In this document: piece by piece, positions 20,135 to 29,407 of the stretch
How the letters are laid out: the number at the start of each line of letters is the position of its first letter
Numbering within the stretch: the stretch's first letter is position 1
NCBI RefSeq assembly: GCF_018128225.1
Contig: NZ_CP072377.1
Coordinates: 1,364,001-1,428,000, forward strand
DNA: 64,000 bases
Direction of reading: 5' to 3'
Source of the DNA: Leptotrichia sp. oral taxon 218
Lineage (GTDB): Bacteria > Fusobacteriota > Fusobacteriia > Fusobacteriales > Leptotrichiaceae
Program-made: the position numbers and the translations under genes
The notes under the pieces: model-generated
Database searches by the model: none
What the model saw: the letters and a program-made list of their open reading frames with translations, nothing else
Told to the model about the DNA's origin: nothing

Positions 20135-21553
20135 CTATTTCACTTCATCCAATTCTCTAACATCCACAAATTTCCCATAAATTGCAGCAGCCGCAGCCAT
20201 TGCTGGACTTACTAAGTGAGTTCTTGCTCCTTTTCCCTGTCTTCCTTCAAAGTTTCTGTTTGAAGTTGACGCACAGTGTTCTCCGCTTGGAATTAAGTCT
20301 GGGTTCATTCCTAAGCAAGTTGAGCATCCAGCTTCTCTCCACTCAAATCCTGCGTCTTTGAATATTTGTGCGATTCCGTTTTCTTCGGCTGCTTTTTTAA
20401 CAAGTTGTGATCCTGGAACGACTACTGCTGTAATGTTTGGAGCAACTTTCTTCCCTTTTACAATTTTTGCTGCAATTTCTAAGTCTGCTAATCTTCCATT
20501 TGTGCAAGATCCGATAAATACATGTTTTAATGGAATGTCGTAAGGTGATCCTCCTGGTGTAAGTCCCATGTAGTTGTACGCTCTTTCGTAGTTTACATCT
20601 TTAATTTCAGGGAATCTTTCACTTATTCCAATTCCCATTTCAGGGTTTGTTCCCCAAGTTACTTGTGGTTCAAGGTTTGAAACATCAACTTTTATGTATT
20701 TGTCAAATGCATCTACAGAATCCGTGTACAATTCTTTCCATTCAGCCACTTTTTTATCAAATTCTTCGCCTTTTGGTGCAAATCTTCTTCCTCTTACATA
20801 TTCAAAAGTAGTTTCGTCAGGTGCGATAATTCCTGATTTTCCTCCTCCTTCAATTGCCATGTTACAAATAGTCATTCTTCCTTCCATTGACATATTTCTA
20901 ATTGTATCTCCAAAAAATTCAAATGCATACCCATTTCCTAGCCCAATTCCGTAAGTTTTAATAATATGTAAAATTATATCCTTCGCATAAACACCTTTTT
21001 GCAATTCACCAGTTATTTCAATTCCCATTGTTTTTGGTTTCTTTTGCCAAATTGTCTGTGTCGCCAAAACATGTTCCACTTCACTTGTTCCAATTCCAAA
21101 TGCCAAAGCTCCAAAAGCTCCATGAGTCGCAGTATGGCTATCTCCACAAACTACAGTTTTTCCAGGCTGTGTCAACCCTTGTTCAGGTCCAACCATATGC
21201 ACAATTCCATTATTTTCATTAAACATATCAACCAACTCAATTCCAAATTCTTTACAGTTTGCCGACAATGCATCCAACTGTGCCTTTGAAACTTTATCTT
21301 TAATATTCATTCTGTCAGCCATAATTGTTGGCGTATTGTGATCCATTGTTCCAAATGTCAAGTCAGGTCTTCTAACCTTTCTCCCTGCAATTCTCAATCC
21401 TGAAAACGCTTGTGGCGAAGTAACTTCATGAATCAAGTGCAAATCAATATACAAAAGTTGTGCTTCTCCAGGTTCTCCTGTAATCACATGTTTTTCCCAA
21501 ACTTTATCAAACAAAGTTTTTGGGTTTTTCTCTTTATTTTTAATTTCTGACAT
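20135..21553 (-). CDS. leuC: 3-isopropylmalate dehydratase, large subunit
   Basis: This 472-residue aconitase-family subunit carries the iron-sulphur cysteines in GSCTNGR and [33 protein letters not shown] and the C-terminal [12 protein letters not shown] are intact. The 4Fe-4S cluster makes it oxygen-sensitive, which suits an anaerobe. It lies upstream of leuD, with Fic-to-YhcG accessory genes between it and leuA. Confidence 0.96.
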   Translation of the reverse strand: MSEIKNKEKNPKTLFDKVWEKHVITGEPGEAQLLYIDLHLIHEVTSPQAFSGLRIAGRKVRRPDLTFGTMDHNTPTIMADRMNIKDKVSKAQLDALSANCKEFGIELVDMFNENNGIVHMVGPEQGLTQPGKTVVCGDSHTATHGAFGALAFGIGTSEVEHVLATQTIWQKKPKTMGIEITGELQKGVYAKDIILHIIKTYGIGLGNGYAFEFFGDTIRNMSMEGRMTICNMAIEGGGKSGIIAPDETTFEYVRGRRFAPKGEEFDKKVAEWKELYTDSVDAFDKYIKVDVSNLEPQVTWGTNPEMGIGISERFPEIKDVNYERAYNYMGLTPGGSPYDIPLKHVFIGSCTNGRLADLEIAAKIVKGKKVAPNITAVVVPGSQLVKKAAEENGIAQIFKDAGFEWREAGCSTCLGMNPDLIPSGEHCASTSNRNFEGRQGKGARTHLVSPAMAAAAAIYGKFVDVRELDEVK

Positions 21554-21614
21554 TTTTTCTCCTCCGATTTTCTCTCCAAATTTTTTATTTATATTTTTTT
21601 ATTTATTAATCTAT

Positions 21615-22289
21615 TTAAAATTGTTCCATTCGTTTCTTTTCAAATTCTTGCAATTCCTTCACTTTATCTAAAATAATATCTGCATTTTGTTCCCTTAAAT
21701 AGTTCATATACAATGCTCTATCATTTTTTTCAATCACAAACGGACTTATATTTTCCTGAAAACACAAATACAGCATAATCAGCCTTCCTGTTCGTCCATT
21801 TCCATCGCTAAAAGGATGAATTCTCTCAAATTCTATATGAGAATTTAATATTTCTGACAACTTTTCATCATCAGTTTTACACAATTCCAACCTATAATTC
21901 AAGTTTTCAATCCAATTTTTTGTAAGAACTGGTGCTTGACTTGGTGTAGAAGTTTCAAAATCTGCACCAATTATTGCATTACTGCTATTTTTAAAATTTC
22001 CCGCATTGTCATTCAACCTGTCTAAAATTTCCTTATTTATATTTTTAATCATATAAATATCTAATTTTTTCTCATTTTCAAGTTCACTTATAATATAATC
22101 AATTGCTTTCTTATGATTTAAAACTTCAAAAACTTCACGTACACTCTTGCTTCCAGGTATTGTACTATCCAAAATAATTGTAGCAGTTTCATTTAGTGTC
22201 AATGTATTTCCTTCAATAGCATTCGAGTGATGCGTCATTCTTACTGATAAATCTAAAAAATATTCATAATTTATAGTTTTTATATCCAT
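21615..22289 (-). CDS. Fic-domain protein (class II, self-inhibited)
   Basis: This 224-residue protein has the full Fic motif HPFSDGNGR at 158-166, so it should transfer AMP or a related group to a hydroxyl on a target protein. The N-terminal SNAIEG (22-27) fits the (S/T)xxxE(G/N) inhibitory helix, which places it in class II with its brake in cis. The target is unknown. It starts about 40 bases after the DUF1963 gene, among accessory genes that split the leucine genes. Confidence 0.88.
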   Translation of the reverse strand: MDIKTINYEYFLDLSVRMTHHSNAIEGNTLTLNETATIILDSTIPGSKSVREVFEVLNHKKAIDYIISELENEKKLDIYMIKNINKEILDRLNDNAGNFKNSSNAIIGADFETSTPSQAPVLTKNWIENLNYRLELCKTDDEKLSEILNSHIEFERIHPFSDGNGRTGRLIMLYLCFQENISPFVIEKNDRALYMNYLREQNADIILDKVKELQEFEKKRMEQF

Positions 22290-22326
22290 TTTCCCAACTT
22301 TCTATTTTCCTGTCTACCCAATAAAA

Positions 22327-23166
22327 TCAATAACAATCCCAATTGTAGAAAACATCTGAAAAGTCTTTATTTTTTAATTTTTCACGATTAATAAAAAAAT
22401 TCATCACTCCACAATCTCCAATCATTATTTCTTTTCCACTATTGATTTGAAATAACAAAGTATCGTATTCATTCATTTCATCGCCTTTTCTTGGTTCAGA
22501 TTGTGTGAAAAATGGAAATCCATTACATTTTGTACCAATATTTTCTTCATAAAATTCATATCCATAAATTTCTTCCACTTCTTCAGACAATTTATCTTTT
22601 TCATCAAATTTAAAATTTTCTTCTTCCCATACTTTTTCAAATAAAATATCTAAAAAATCATAGTCTAAATTCTCTTTTTGTTTTCCCAAAGAAAATTCCA
22701 TTTTGCAAGGATGATGTGCTACCAAAAAATCCCATGCCGAGTCATATTTGTAAGGATTATACATTTTATTAAACTCATCTTCCAAATAGTAATCTTCAAT
22801 TTTCTCATAATAAATTATATCAAAACCATTCCGATTTGTACTGTTGTCAAAATCTAATCCCATCAAGTCATCTCCCAAAACCCAAAATTGCAAAATTCCT
22901 TCTTTTGGAAAATTTTCTAGACCTTTTAAGTCAGCACAATTTATCTGTGCAAGAAACATAAACTGTTTCCCTTCTGAATTTGTTGGAATTTTACTCCCTT
23001 TTGGAATATATGGAATTCCTTCAATTTTACTGTCTGTTATTTTTATTTCCTTTGAAGTATTGACTGAAGCATTTGCAACTATCATTTCTTTTGCTGTTTC
23101 ATAATACTTTTTTTTAATTTTTTCAAAAATCTCTTTTGCCAACTTCTTTAATTCTTTATCTTCCAT
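22327..23166 (-). CDS. DUF1963 (YwqG-like) protein
   Basis: This 279-residue acidic protein shows the DUF1963 pattern: GIPYIPKGSKIPTNSEGK, FLAQINCADLKGLENFP, GILQFWVLGDDLMGLDF and the late GFPFFTQSEPR. Members often occur with polymorphic toxins or as possible immunity proteins; no partner toxin is seen here. Confidence 0.75.
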   Translation of the reverse strand: MEDKELKKLAKEIFEKIKKKYYETAKEMIVANASVNTSKEIKITDSKIEGIPYIPKGSKIPTNSEGKQFMFLAQINCADLKGLENFPKEGILQFWVLGDDLMGLDFDNSTNRNGFDIIYYEKIEDYYLEDEFNKMYNPYKYDSAWDFLVAHHPCKMEFSLGKQKENLDYDFLDILFEKVWEEENFKFDEKDKLSEEVEEIYGYEFYEENIGTKCNGFPFFTQSEPRKGDEMNEYDTLLFQINSGKEIMIGDCGVMNFFINREKLKNKDFSDVFYNWDCY

Positions 23167-23185
23167 ATCACACCACTTCCAAATT

Positions 23186-24031
23186 TTAATTAATTCTCTT
23201 CAACTCAAAAATCACAATTTCAGGCTGTGCGAAAAATCGAATAAACATCTCAAGAAAAGCACCACCAACTCCAGAAGTAATATAAATTTTATGTCCGCCA
23301 TACTCTTTCATTCCGTAGCCATATTTTTTCTTATCCTTCACTGCCGACACAATAATTTTTCCAAAAAAAGTAACCTGTCCAGCGTGGGTGTGTCCTGCTA
23401 AAATCATATCAGTTTTTTCCTTTTCAGTTTCCGACATTTGCTCAAAATATTCAGGATTATGAGTTAAAAATAACACAAAGTCTTCTTTTTTCGTACCTTC
23501 AAGAGCTTTTTTCGCATCAGGTTTTCCATGCCACAAGTCAGTCACTCCAGCGATGTATATTTTCTCATTATTTATCATTACTTTTCTATTTTCATTTGTA
23601 AGCAGATTAAACCCAAGTTTTTTCATATTTTCAGCAGTTTCCTTTTCACCTGGATACTCATGATTTCCATAAATCGCATATACTCCAAGTTCAGGAATTT
23701 TAATATTTTTAGCATCTTCATAAAACTTAGGAATATTTTTCTCCCAAGTCGCATAATCTCCACCTAAAAGAATCATATCCTTTTTTTGTGCATTAATCAG
23801 TTCAATTGCCTTTTTCTGCTGCTTTCTATTAAACCGTGTCATCGTATCATACTGAAAATCCGCCACAAACAGCACTCTTTTCCCATCAAATTCTTTTGGA
23901 ATATCTTTTGATTTTATCTCAATTGTCCTAATTTTAATATGCCTGTACTCATAATGAGCATAAATTAAAAATATCACAATTAGTCCCGCAAAAACCAACA
24001 GAAATTTAATAATCCAATTTTTTGCCTTCAT
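23186..24031 (-). CDS. Membrane-anchored metallophosphoesterase
   Basis: This 281-residue protein has an N-terminal transmembrane segment (about 8-26) and the calcineurin-like metal sites FVADFQYD, LGGDYATW, GNHEYPG, THNPEY and GHTHAGQ. It resembles YkuE/YaeI-type phosphohydrolases, some of which act on UDP-diacylglucosamine. In the first site the usual DxH is DFQ, so one metal ligand may be changed. Substrate unknown. Confidence 0.85.
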   Translation of the reverse strand: MKAKNWIIKFLLVFAGLIVIFLIYAHYEYRHIKIRTIEIKSKDIPKEFDGKRVLFVADFQYDTMTRFNRKQQKKAIELINAQKKDMILLGGDYATWEKNIPKFYEDAKNIKIPELGVYAIYGNHEYPGEKETAENMKKLGFNLLTNENRKVMINNEKIYIAGVTDLWHGKPDAKKALEGTKKEDFVLFLTHNPEYFEQMSETEKEKTDMILAGHTHAGQVTFFGKIIVSAVKDKKKYGYGMKEYGGHKIYITSGVGGAFLEMFIRFFAQPEIVIFELKRIN

Positions 24032-24070
24032 TTTTTCTCCTTTTAAATAAATTAAATGTCGATTCGATTT

Positions 24071-24634
24071 CTATTCACTCACAAATTCCCCAACTTTTTC
24101 AAGAAATTTCTTTCTATCATCATATTTTCCTTTTGCTCTTAAACTATAATGAATCCATTTTGTGTTTTTTATTCCGACTCCACCAAGATTCGCCTTTCTC
24201 ATCGTCATTCCAAACCCCATTATATTTAATAAAAACTTTGGTGCTTCAGCCGTTGTAATCATTTTAGCCGATTTTATTGGCAAAAGTCCTTTTATTCCAT
24301 ATTTCCCACTTTCATAAGCAAATCCTCTCAACATAACTTTATCCAAAAATCCTTTTAATATCGCAGGTAATGACATCCACCAAATCGGAAAAATTAATAT
24401 TAATTCATCTGTATTTTTCAAAATTTCCTGATATTTCAAAACTAAAGGATCAGCACTTTTTCCTTGCGAATACAATTCCAAATCTTTTTCAGTCATCACA
24501 GGATTGAATCCATCTTTATTCAAATCTATAATCGTATATTTTTCTTTTGTTTTCTCCAAATTTTCCACTACTTTATCTAAAATTGCCTTATTGAAACTTC
24601 CATTCCATGGGTGTGAGAAAATTACCGTTTTCAC
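24071..24634 (-). CDS. NAD(P)H-dependent oxidoreductase, flavodoxin-like fold
   Basis: This 187-residue protein matches the MdaB/KefF-type quinone reductase family: TVIFSHPWNGSFNKAI (flavin phosphate loop), LILIFPIWWMSLPAILKGFLD and a C-terminal helical end. A GTG start at 24634 is chosen because AGAAGGA lies 7 bases upstream and because the longer frame would overlap the yhcG-like gene. Confidence 0.85.
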   Translation of the reverse strand: MKTVIFSHPWNGSFNKAILDKVVENLEKTKEKYTIIDLNKDGFNPVMTEKDLELYSQGKSADPLVLKYQEILKNTDELILIFPIWWMSLPAILKGFLDKVMLRGFAYESGKYGIKGLLPIKSAKMITTAEAPKFLLNIMGFGMTMRKANLGGVGIKNTKWIHYSLRAKGKYDDRKKFLEKVGEFVSE

Positions 24635-24668
24635 TTTTATTTCCTTCTTTCCGTAATCAATTTTATAA

Positions 24669-25700
24669 TTAATATTCCACTTCATTATTCTTTTTACTTT
24701 CAAACAATGTCTTCTGTCTTTCGATTTCGTTTATTAATTCCTCTTCACTAGGCAGATAATTTACATATTTACTTGCAAAAAGATTTTTATTATCATTCAA
24801 AACCGAATATTTTATAATAGTTCCATCTGTTTCCGTACAAAGAAGAAGTCCTATTGTTGGATTATCATTTTCCTGTTTTTTTAAGTCATCATACATTCTT
24901 ACATACATATCAAGTTGTCCAATATCCTGATGTGTTAATTTTTCTGTCTTTAATTCTACTATAATAAAACATTTTAAAATATAATTGTAAAATACCAAAT
25001 CAATGTAAAAATCTGAATTTTCAGTACGGATATACTGCTGTCTTTCAACAAATGCAAAACCTTTTCCAAGTTCCATCATAAATTTTTGAATATCATCTAT
25101 TAGTGCTTTTTCCAATTCATTTTCTGTATAAGACATGCTTGTTGGCAAATCTAGAAACTCTAAAACTACTGGATTTTTTATAAATTCTTTTGCTTGTAGT
25201 TTTTTTGTCTTATCTTGCATTTCATTTTCAACAATTTTTTTATCAATACTTGCAACAATACGATTATAATAAAGTGTAGATATATTTCGATCTAATGTTC
25301 TTACAGACCACATATTTTCAGCTGCTTCTGTCAGATAAAATATTCTGGCCTTCTCATCGGAAACTCTTAAAACTTTTTGAATGTGTGTCCAAGTTAATTT
25401 GGAAATCAGTGATTTCCATTTTTCATAATCTGAAAATAGTACATAAAACTGTCTAATATTCCGAATATTTCTTTCTCCAAAACCTTTTCCAAATTCTTCT
25501 GTCAATTCCTTAGATAAATTTTTTAATATTTCTTTCCCGTATTCAGCTCTTTCTTTCCCATTCTGTTCTTCTTCTACAATTCGTCTACCGATTTTCCAAT
25601 ACGCTTCCACCATTACTGAATTTATAGTATTGTATGCTTTTTGTCTAGCACTTTTAAGTATCTCTTTCACTTCATTAATATAGTTATTTGAAACCCCCAT
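24669..25700 (-). CDS. YhcG-type PD-(D/E)XK nuclease (DUF1016)
   Basis: This 343-residue protein has the DUF1016 N-terminal helical domain (AYWKIGRRIVEEEQNGKERAEYG, about 34-55) and a C-terminal nuclease core. There D234 (FYIDLVFYN) and E249/K251 (IIVELK) form the active site. YhcG proteins associate with restriction and mobile-element loci. The overlap with the next gene is removed by that gene's GTG start. Confidence 0.9.
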   Translation of the reverse strand: MGVSNNYINEVKEILKSARQKAYNTINSVMVEAYWKIGRRIVEEEQNGKERAEYGKEILKNLSKELTEEFGKGFGERNIRNIRQFYVLFSDYEKWKSLISKLTWTHIQKVLRVSDEKARIFYLTEAAENMWSVRTLDRNISTLYYNRIVASIDKKIVENEMQDKTKKLQAKEFIKNPVVLEFLDLPTSMSYTENELEKALIDDIQKFMMELGKGFAFVERQQYIRTENSDFYIDLVFYNYILKCFIIVELKTEKLTHQDIGQLDMYVRMYDDLKKQENDNPTIGLLLCTETDGTIIKYSVLNDNKNLFASKYVNYLPSEEELINEIERQKTLFESKKNNEVEY

Positions 25701-25719
25701 AAAAATCCCCCTCTTTTTT

Positions 25720-25820
25720 TAATTGCTGTATAGCCTATTTATTCCGTTAATATAAGCCTTTATACTTGCCTCCACAACATCTGTACTTTGTCCTCTACCA
25801 ATAAATCTGTTTCCATTTTT
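25720..25820 (-). pseudogene. Duplicated leuA 3' end
   Basis: About 100 bases repeat the 3' end of leuA (26406-26508) almost exactly and still encode NRFIGRGQSTDVVEASIKAY and the same stop. The copies lie in the same direction on either side of the DUF4865 gene. Confidence 0.85.
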
Positions 25821-25873
25821 ATCTTTCCAAAATCAATTTTGATTACGGTAAAATCTATTACTCTCATCTTAAT

Positions 25874-26380
25874 TTATTGAGAAATATGTAAAACTTCGTA
25901 CACTTTTAAATTTTCTACTTCTTTAGGAGCATCTTCAAAAAAATAATACTCTGTATGTTTCCAATTTTCAGGGTTATATACTAATGCTCTTCCAACAATT
26001 TTATCATCTGATATAGAAAATTCCATTCTTTTCATTTTTTCCATCGGTTTTGTTTCATTCTCTATTTCTAATAAATATCTTGCTTTAGAAAAGTTTTCAT
26101 TAAACTCTTGCAACAATGGTATTCCAATATTTATAGTCTGCCAGCCAAAAGAATTTAAAATATTATCATAGAAACCATCAAATATGAATTTATTCATTCC
26201 TTTGTTATCTTTCCAAAAGTATAATGGCGAATATTCTTTATTTTCCTCAGAGATTAAATAGGCTTTAAAAAATAAATCTTCAAATCCATCTGTTTTAAAC
26301 CCATTTTCTTGCACTCTTCTTCTAATATTATTCATATCAAAATCATTTGGGAGTTTTACTTTATACTGCATCATTATCAT
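25874..26380 (-). CDS. DUF4865-family protein
   Basis: This 168-residue protein begins MQYKVKLPNDFDMNNIRRR, the hallmark of DUF4865, and contains LFFKAYLI and FDGFYDNILNSFGW. The family is uncharacterised and has a ferredoxin-like alpha/beta pattern. It lies between leuA and a second leuA 3' end, so it arrived with a duplication of that end. Confidence 0.75.
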   Translation of the reverse strand: MIMMQYKVKLPNDFDMNNIRRRVQENGFKTDGFEDLFFKAYLISEENKEYSPLYFWKDNKGMNKFIFDGFYDNILNSFGWQTINIGIPLLQEFNENFSKARYLLEIENETKPMEKMKRMEFSISDDKIVGRALVYNPENWKHTEYYFFEDAPKEVENLKVYEVLHISQ

Positions 26381-26405
26381 GTTTTTTATTCTCCTATATT
26401 TTCAC

Positions 26406-27917
26406 TTAATTACTATAAAGCCTATTTATTCCGTTAATATAAGCCTTTATACTTGCTTCCACAACATCTGTACTTTGTCCTCTACCAATAAATCTGTTTC
26501 CATTTTTCTCGATAATTACAACTACTTGTGCCTGTGCATCAGTATCTCCAGTTATTGCCTCCAGCTTGTATTCTTCTAAAACAAAAGTATCACTTACCGC
26601 TAGATTAACCGCATTATAAGCTGCATCAACAGGTCCGTCTCCAAGAGCTTCTTTAACCAGTTTTTCTCCATCCAGTTCAATTGTAACTGTCGCTTTTGGC
26701 TTTTTCCCTTCCTGTCTTGAAATTTCAAAGTGAGCCAGTTTTATTCTTCCTTCTATTTTTGCTGCTTCTCCAGCAACTAATGCGATAATGTCTTCATCTA
26801 AAACATATTTTTTCTTATCTGCCAATTTTTTAAACTGTGCAAATAATTCTTCCACTCTGTCACTTCCGACATGATTAAATCCTAGTGATTCTAATTTTTG
26901 TACAAAAGCGTGTTTTCCTGAATGTTTTCCGAGTACTAAGCTGTCCGGATTTCTTCCAACTGATTCTGGACTCATAATTTCGTAAGTTTCAGGATTTGCT
27001 AATACTCCATGTTGATGAATTCCTGATTCGTGTGCAAAGGCATTCGCTCCAATAATTGCTTTATTTGGCTGTGTTGAAACTCCTGTCAAAAGGCTTACTA
27101 ATTTACTTGTTGGGTAAATTTGCTTTGAATCAATGTTTGTGTAATATTCTTCAAATAAATCTTTTCTTGTTTTCAAAATCATTGCAATTTCTTCAAGTGA
27201 AGTATTTCCAGCTCTTTCTCCAAGTCCGTTAATTGTACATTCAATTTGAGTTGCTCCAGCTTGAATCGCTGCAACCGAATTTGCTACAGAAAGTCCCAAA
27301 TCATCGTGACAATGCACAGAAATATCAACATTTTCAATTCCTTTTACATTTTTTCTCAAATAAGTTATAAGTTCAAACATTTCATTTGGAGTTCTGTAAC
27401 CTACAGTATCAGGTACATTTAATGTAGTTGCTCCAGCTTTTATAGCTGTTTCATACACCTCTACCAAAAATTCTTTTTCTGTTCTGGTCGCATCTTCTGA
27501 AGAAAATTCAACATCATCAACAAATGATTTTGCAAGTTCTACCATTTCTTTTACTCTTTCAAGAATTTGCTCTTTCGTCATTTTCAACTTAAATTCTCTG
27601 TGAATAGGCGAAGTCGCAATAAATGTATGAATTCTAGGTTTTGCCGCACCTTTTAGAGCCTCCCCTGCTGCTTCAATATCTTTTTTCACAGCTCTTGACA
27701 AACTACAAACTGTTGAATTTTTTACATTTTCAGCAATCATTTTTACAGCTTCAAAATCTCCAGGCGATGCCACAGCAAATCCAGCTTCAATTATATCCAC
27801 TCCCAAACTTTCCAATTGTTTTGCAATTCTTAATTTTTCTTCAGCATTAAGATTAACTCTTGGTGTTTGTTCTCCATCTCTTAGTGTTGTATCGAATATT
27901 TTAATATGCTTTTTCAT
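26406..27917 (-). CDS. leuA: 2-isopropylmalate synthase
   Basis: This 503-residue enzyme condenses acetyl-CoA with 2-oxoisovalerate, the first leucine-specific step. FDTTLRDGEQTPRVNL, the metal-binding HCHDDLGLSVANS, GLGERAGNTSLEE and HESGIHQHG are present. The C-terminal LeuA dimer domain, which binds leucine for feedback control, is complete. AAGGAG precedes the ATG. Confidence 0.96.
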   Translation of the reverse strand: MKKHIKIFDTTLRDGEQTPRVNLNAEEKLRIAKQLESLGVDIIEAGFAVASPGDFEAVKMIAENVKNSTVCSLSRAVKKDIEAAGEALKGAAKPRIHTFIATSPIHREFKLKMTKEQILERVKEMVELAKSFVDDVEFSSEDATRTEKEFLVEVYETAIKAGATTLNVPDTVGYRTPNEMFELITYLRKNVKGIENVDISVHCHDDLGLSVANSVAAIQAGATQIECTINGLGERAGNTSLEEIAMILKTRKDLFEEYYTNIDSKQIYPTSKLVSLLTGVSTQPNKAIIGANAFAHESGIHQHGVLANPETYEIMSPESVGRNPDSLVLGKHSGKHAFVQKLESLGFNHVGSDRVEELFAQFKKLADKKKYVLDEDIIALVAGEAAKIEGRIKLAHFEISRQEGKKPKATVTIELDGEKLVKEALGDGPVDAAYNAVNLAVSDTFVLEEYKLEAITGDTDAQAQVVVIIEKNGNRFIGRGQSTDVVEASIKAYINGINRLYSN

Positions 27918-28047
27918 TGTCTTATTCTCCTTGTAAATTAATTTTCTTGTTTCGCTTTTTTATTTTCTATACCTCAATTTATCAAATTCAAAAATTTCTT
28001 TCAAAATATTCACTCTAAAAAAAGTTCACTTTAAAAACAAAAATTTA

Positions 28048-28797
28048 CTATTTCTTCACAGCTTCAAATCTCAATCTTACATAATCAGCTATAATTTGTC
28101 CATTTTCATTTTTTTCAAGCTCTTTTTCCACTTTTTCAGCTATTTCATCAATCAATTTTTCGTGCATTTCTTTCGGAATATTCACAAAAGCAGGTGCAGA
28201 AAAGGTTTGTAGCCATCCTTTTATCCCTGTTGGAAGTAAAGTTGGACGAGAAAAACTTATCATTCTTTTTACTTTTAAGCCATATTTATTAAGTAATTCT
28301 GTTTCCTCTTTTTCTGTCGGAAAAAACCAGCATTTTATAGCTTTAAAATTATGTTTTCTTGCAACTTCAAACATTGCATTTTCTATTTTTTCCACATTTC
28401 CTTTGCAACCCATTTCGACCACAAATCGTCCACCTTTTTTGAGTGCTTTTGCCACACCTTCCAAAACTTTATCAGGATTTGTCATCCAATGAAGTGCCGC
28501 ATTGGAAAAAATTGCATCAAATTCATTTTCAAAATTCATATTCTGTGCATCGCCTTGTATCGCATCAACTCCCAATTTTCTAGTCGCTTCAACAAATTTC
28601 TGACTTCCATCCAGTCCCAAAACTTTGCACCCATATTTTGAAATTTCCTTAGTCAATACACCATCTCCACAGCCTAAATCCAAAATATATTCATCCTTTT
28701 TCGGATTCAGCCATTCAATCAGTTCCTTTCCATAATTCGAAACAAACCGTGCATTTTTTTCATACTTTTCCTTTTCCCAATGCTGACTCACACTCAT
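28048..28797 (-). CDS. Class I SAM-dependent methyltransferase
   Basis: This 249-residue protein has the SAM motif ILDLGCGDGVLTKEI (about 43-57), the acidic LGLDGS, and SNAALHWMTNP, as in trans-aconitate methyltransferase-like enzymes. The substrate cannot be stated. It lies between ilvH and leuA in the same direction. Confidence 0.85.
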   Translation of the reverse strand: MSVSQHWEKEKYEKNARFVSNYGKELIEWLNPKKDEYILDLGCGDGVLTKEISKYGCKVLGLDGSQKFVEATRKLGVDAIQGDAQNMNFENEFDAIFSNAALHWMTNPDKVLEGVAKALKKGGRFVVEMGCKGNVEKIENAMFEVARKHNFKAIKCWFFPTEKEETELLNKYGLKVKRMISFSRPTLLPTGIKGWLQTFSAPAFVNIPKEMHEKLIDEIAEKVEKELEKNENGQIIADYVRLRFEAVKK

Positions 28798-28918
28798 TTT
28801 CTGTACCTTCTTTCTGTGCTATTACAATATTTCTCTATTTTTAGCAAAATAATCAATATTTATATTCATTGATACTCAATCCTAAAATCCCAAAATTCAC
28901 TTCAAAATTTCTAAAATT

Positions 28919-29407
28919 CTACAATTTTTCTCCACGGCTCATCGCTACAACTCCAGTTTTTGCAATTTCCAAAACTCCATAATTGTGCATAATTTCCACA
29001 AATCCACGCAATTTTTTCACATTTCCTGTAAGTTCAATAACTAATGAAGTTGGTGACACATCTAAAACTTTTCCTCTGTAAATATCCGCAACTTGAACAA
29101 TTTGTGCTCTAGTTTCTGGATCAGATTTTACTTTTATTAACATCAATTCTCTTCTAATAACATTTTCAACTGGGAAAACTTTTACTTTTACAACATCCAC
29201 AATTTTATAAACTTGTTTTTGAATTTGATTTAATGTTTTGTCGTCTCCTTCTACTGTCATTGTCAATCTCGCATAACCAGGTTTATTTGTAACTCCTGCT
29301 GTCATTTTTAAAACAGAATATCCTCTTCTATTGAATAAAGACATTATTCTCGACACAATTCCATCAGTATTTTTTGCAATTATTAAAATTTCATGTTCTC
29401 TATTCAT
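28919..29407 (-). CDS. ilvH: Acetolactate synthase, small (regulatory) subunit
   Basis: This 162-residue protein has the N-terminal ACT domain (NTDGIVSRIMSLFNRRGYSVLKMTAG) that gives valine feedback inhibition, and the conserved C-terminal half with RELMLIKVKS and the MSRGEK end. It overlaps the ilvB end by 8 bases, so its translation is coupled. Confidence 0.95.
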   Translation of the reverse strand: MNREHEILIIAKNTDGIVSRIMSLFNRRGYSVLKMTAGVTNKPGYARLTMTVEGDDKTLNQIQKQVYKIVDVVKVKVFPVENVIRRELMLIKVKSDPETRAQIVQVADIYRGKVLDVSPTSLVIELTGNVKKLRGFVEIMHNYGVLEIAKTGVVAMSRGEKL

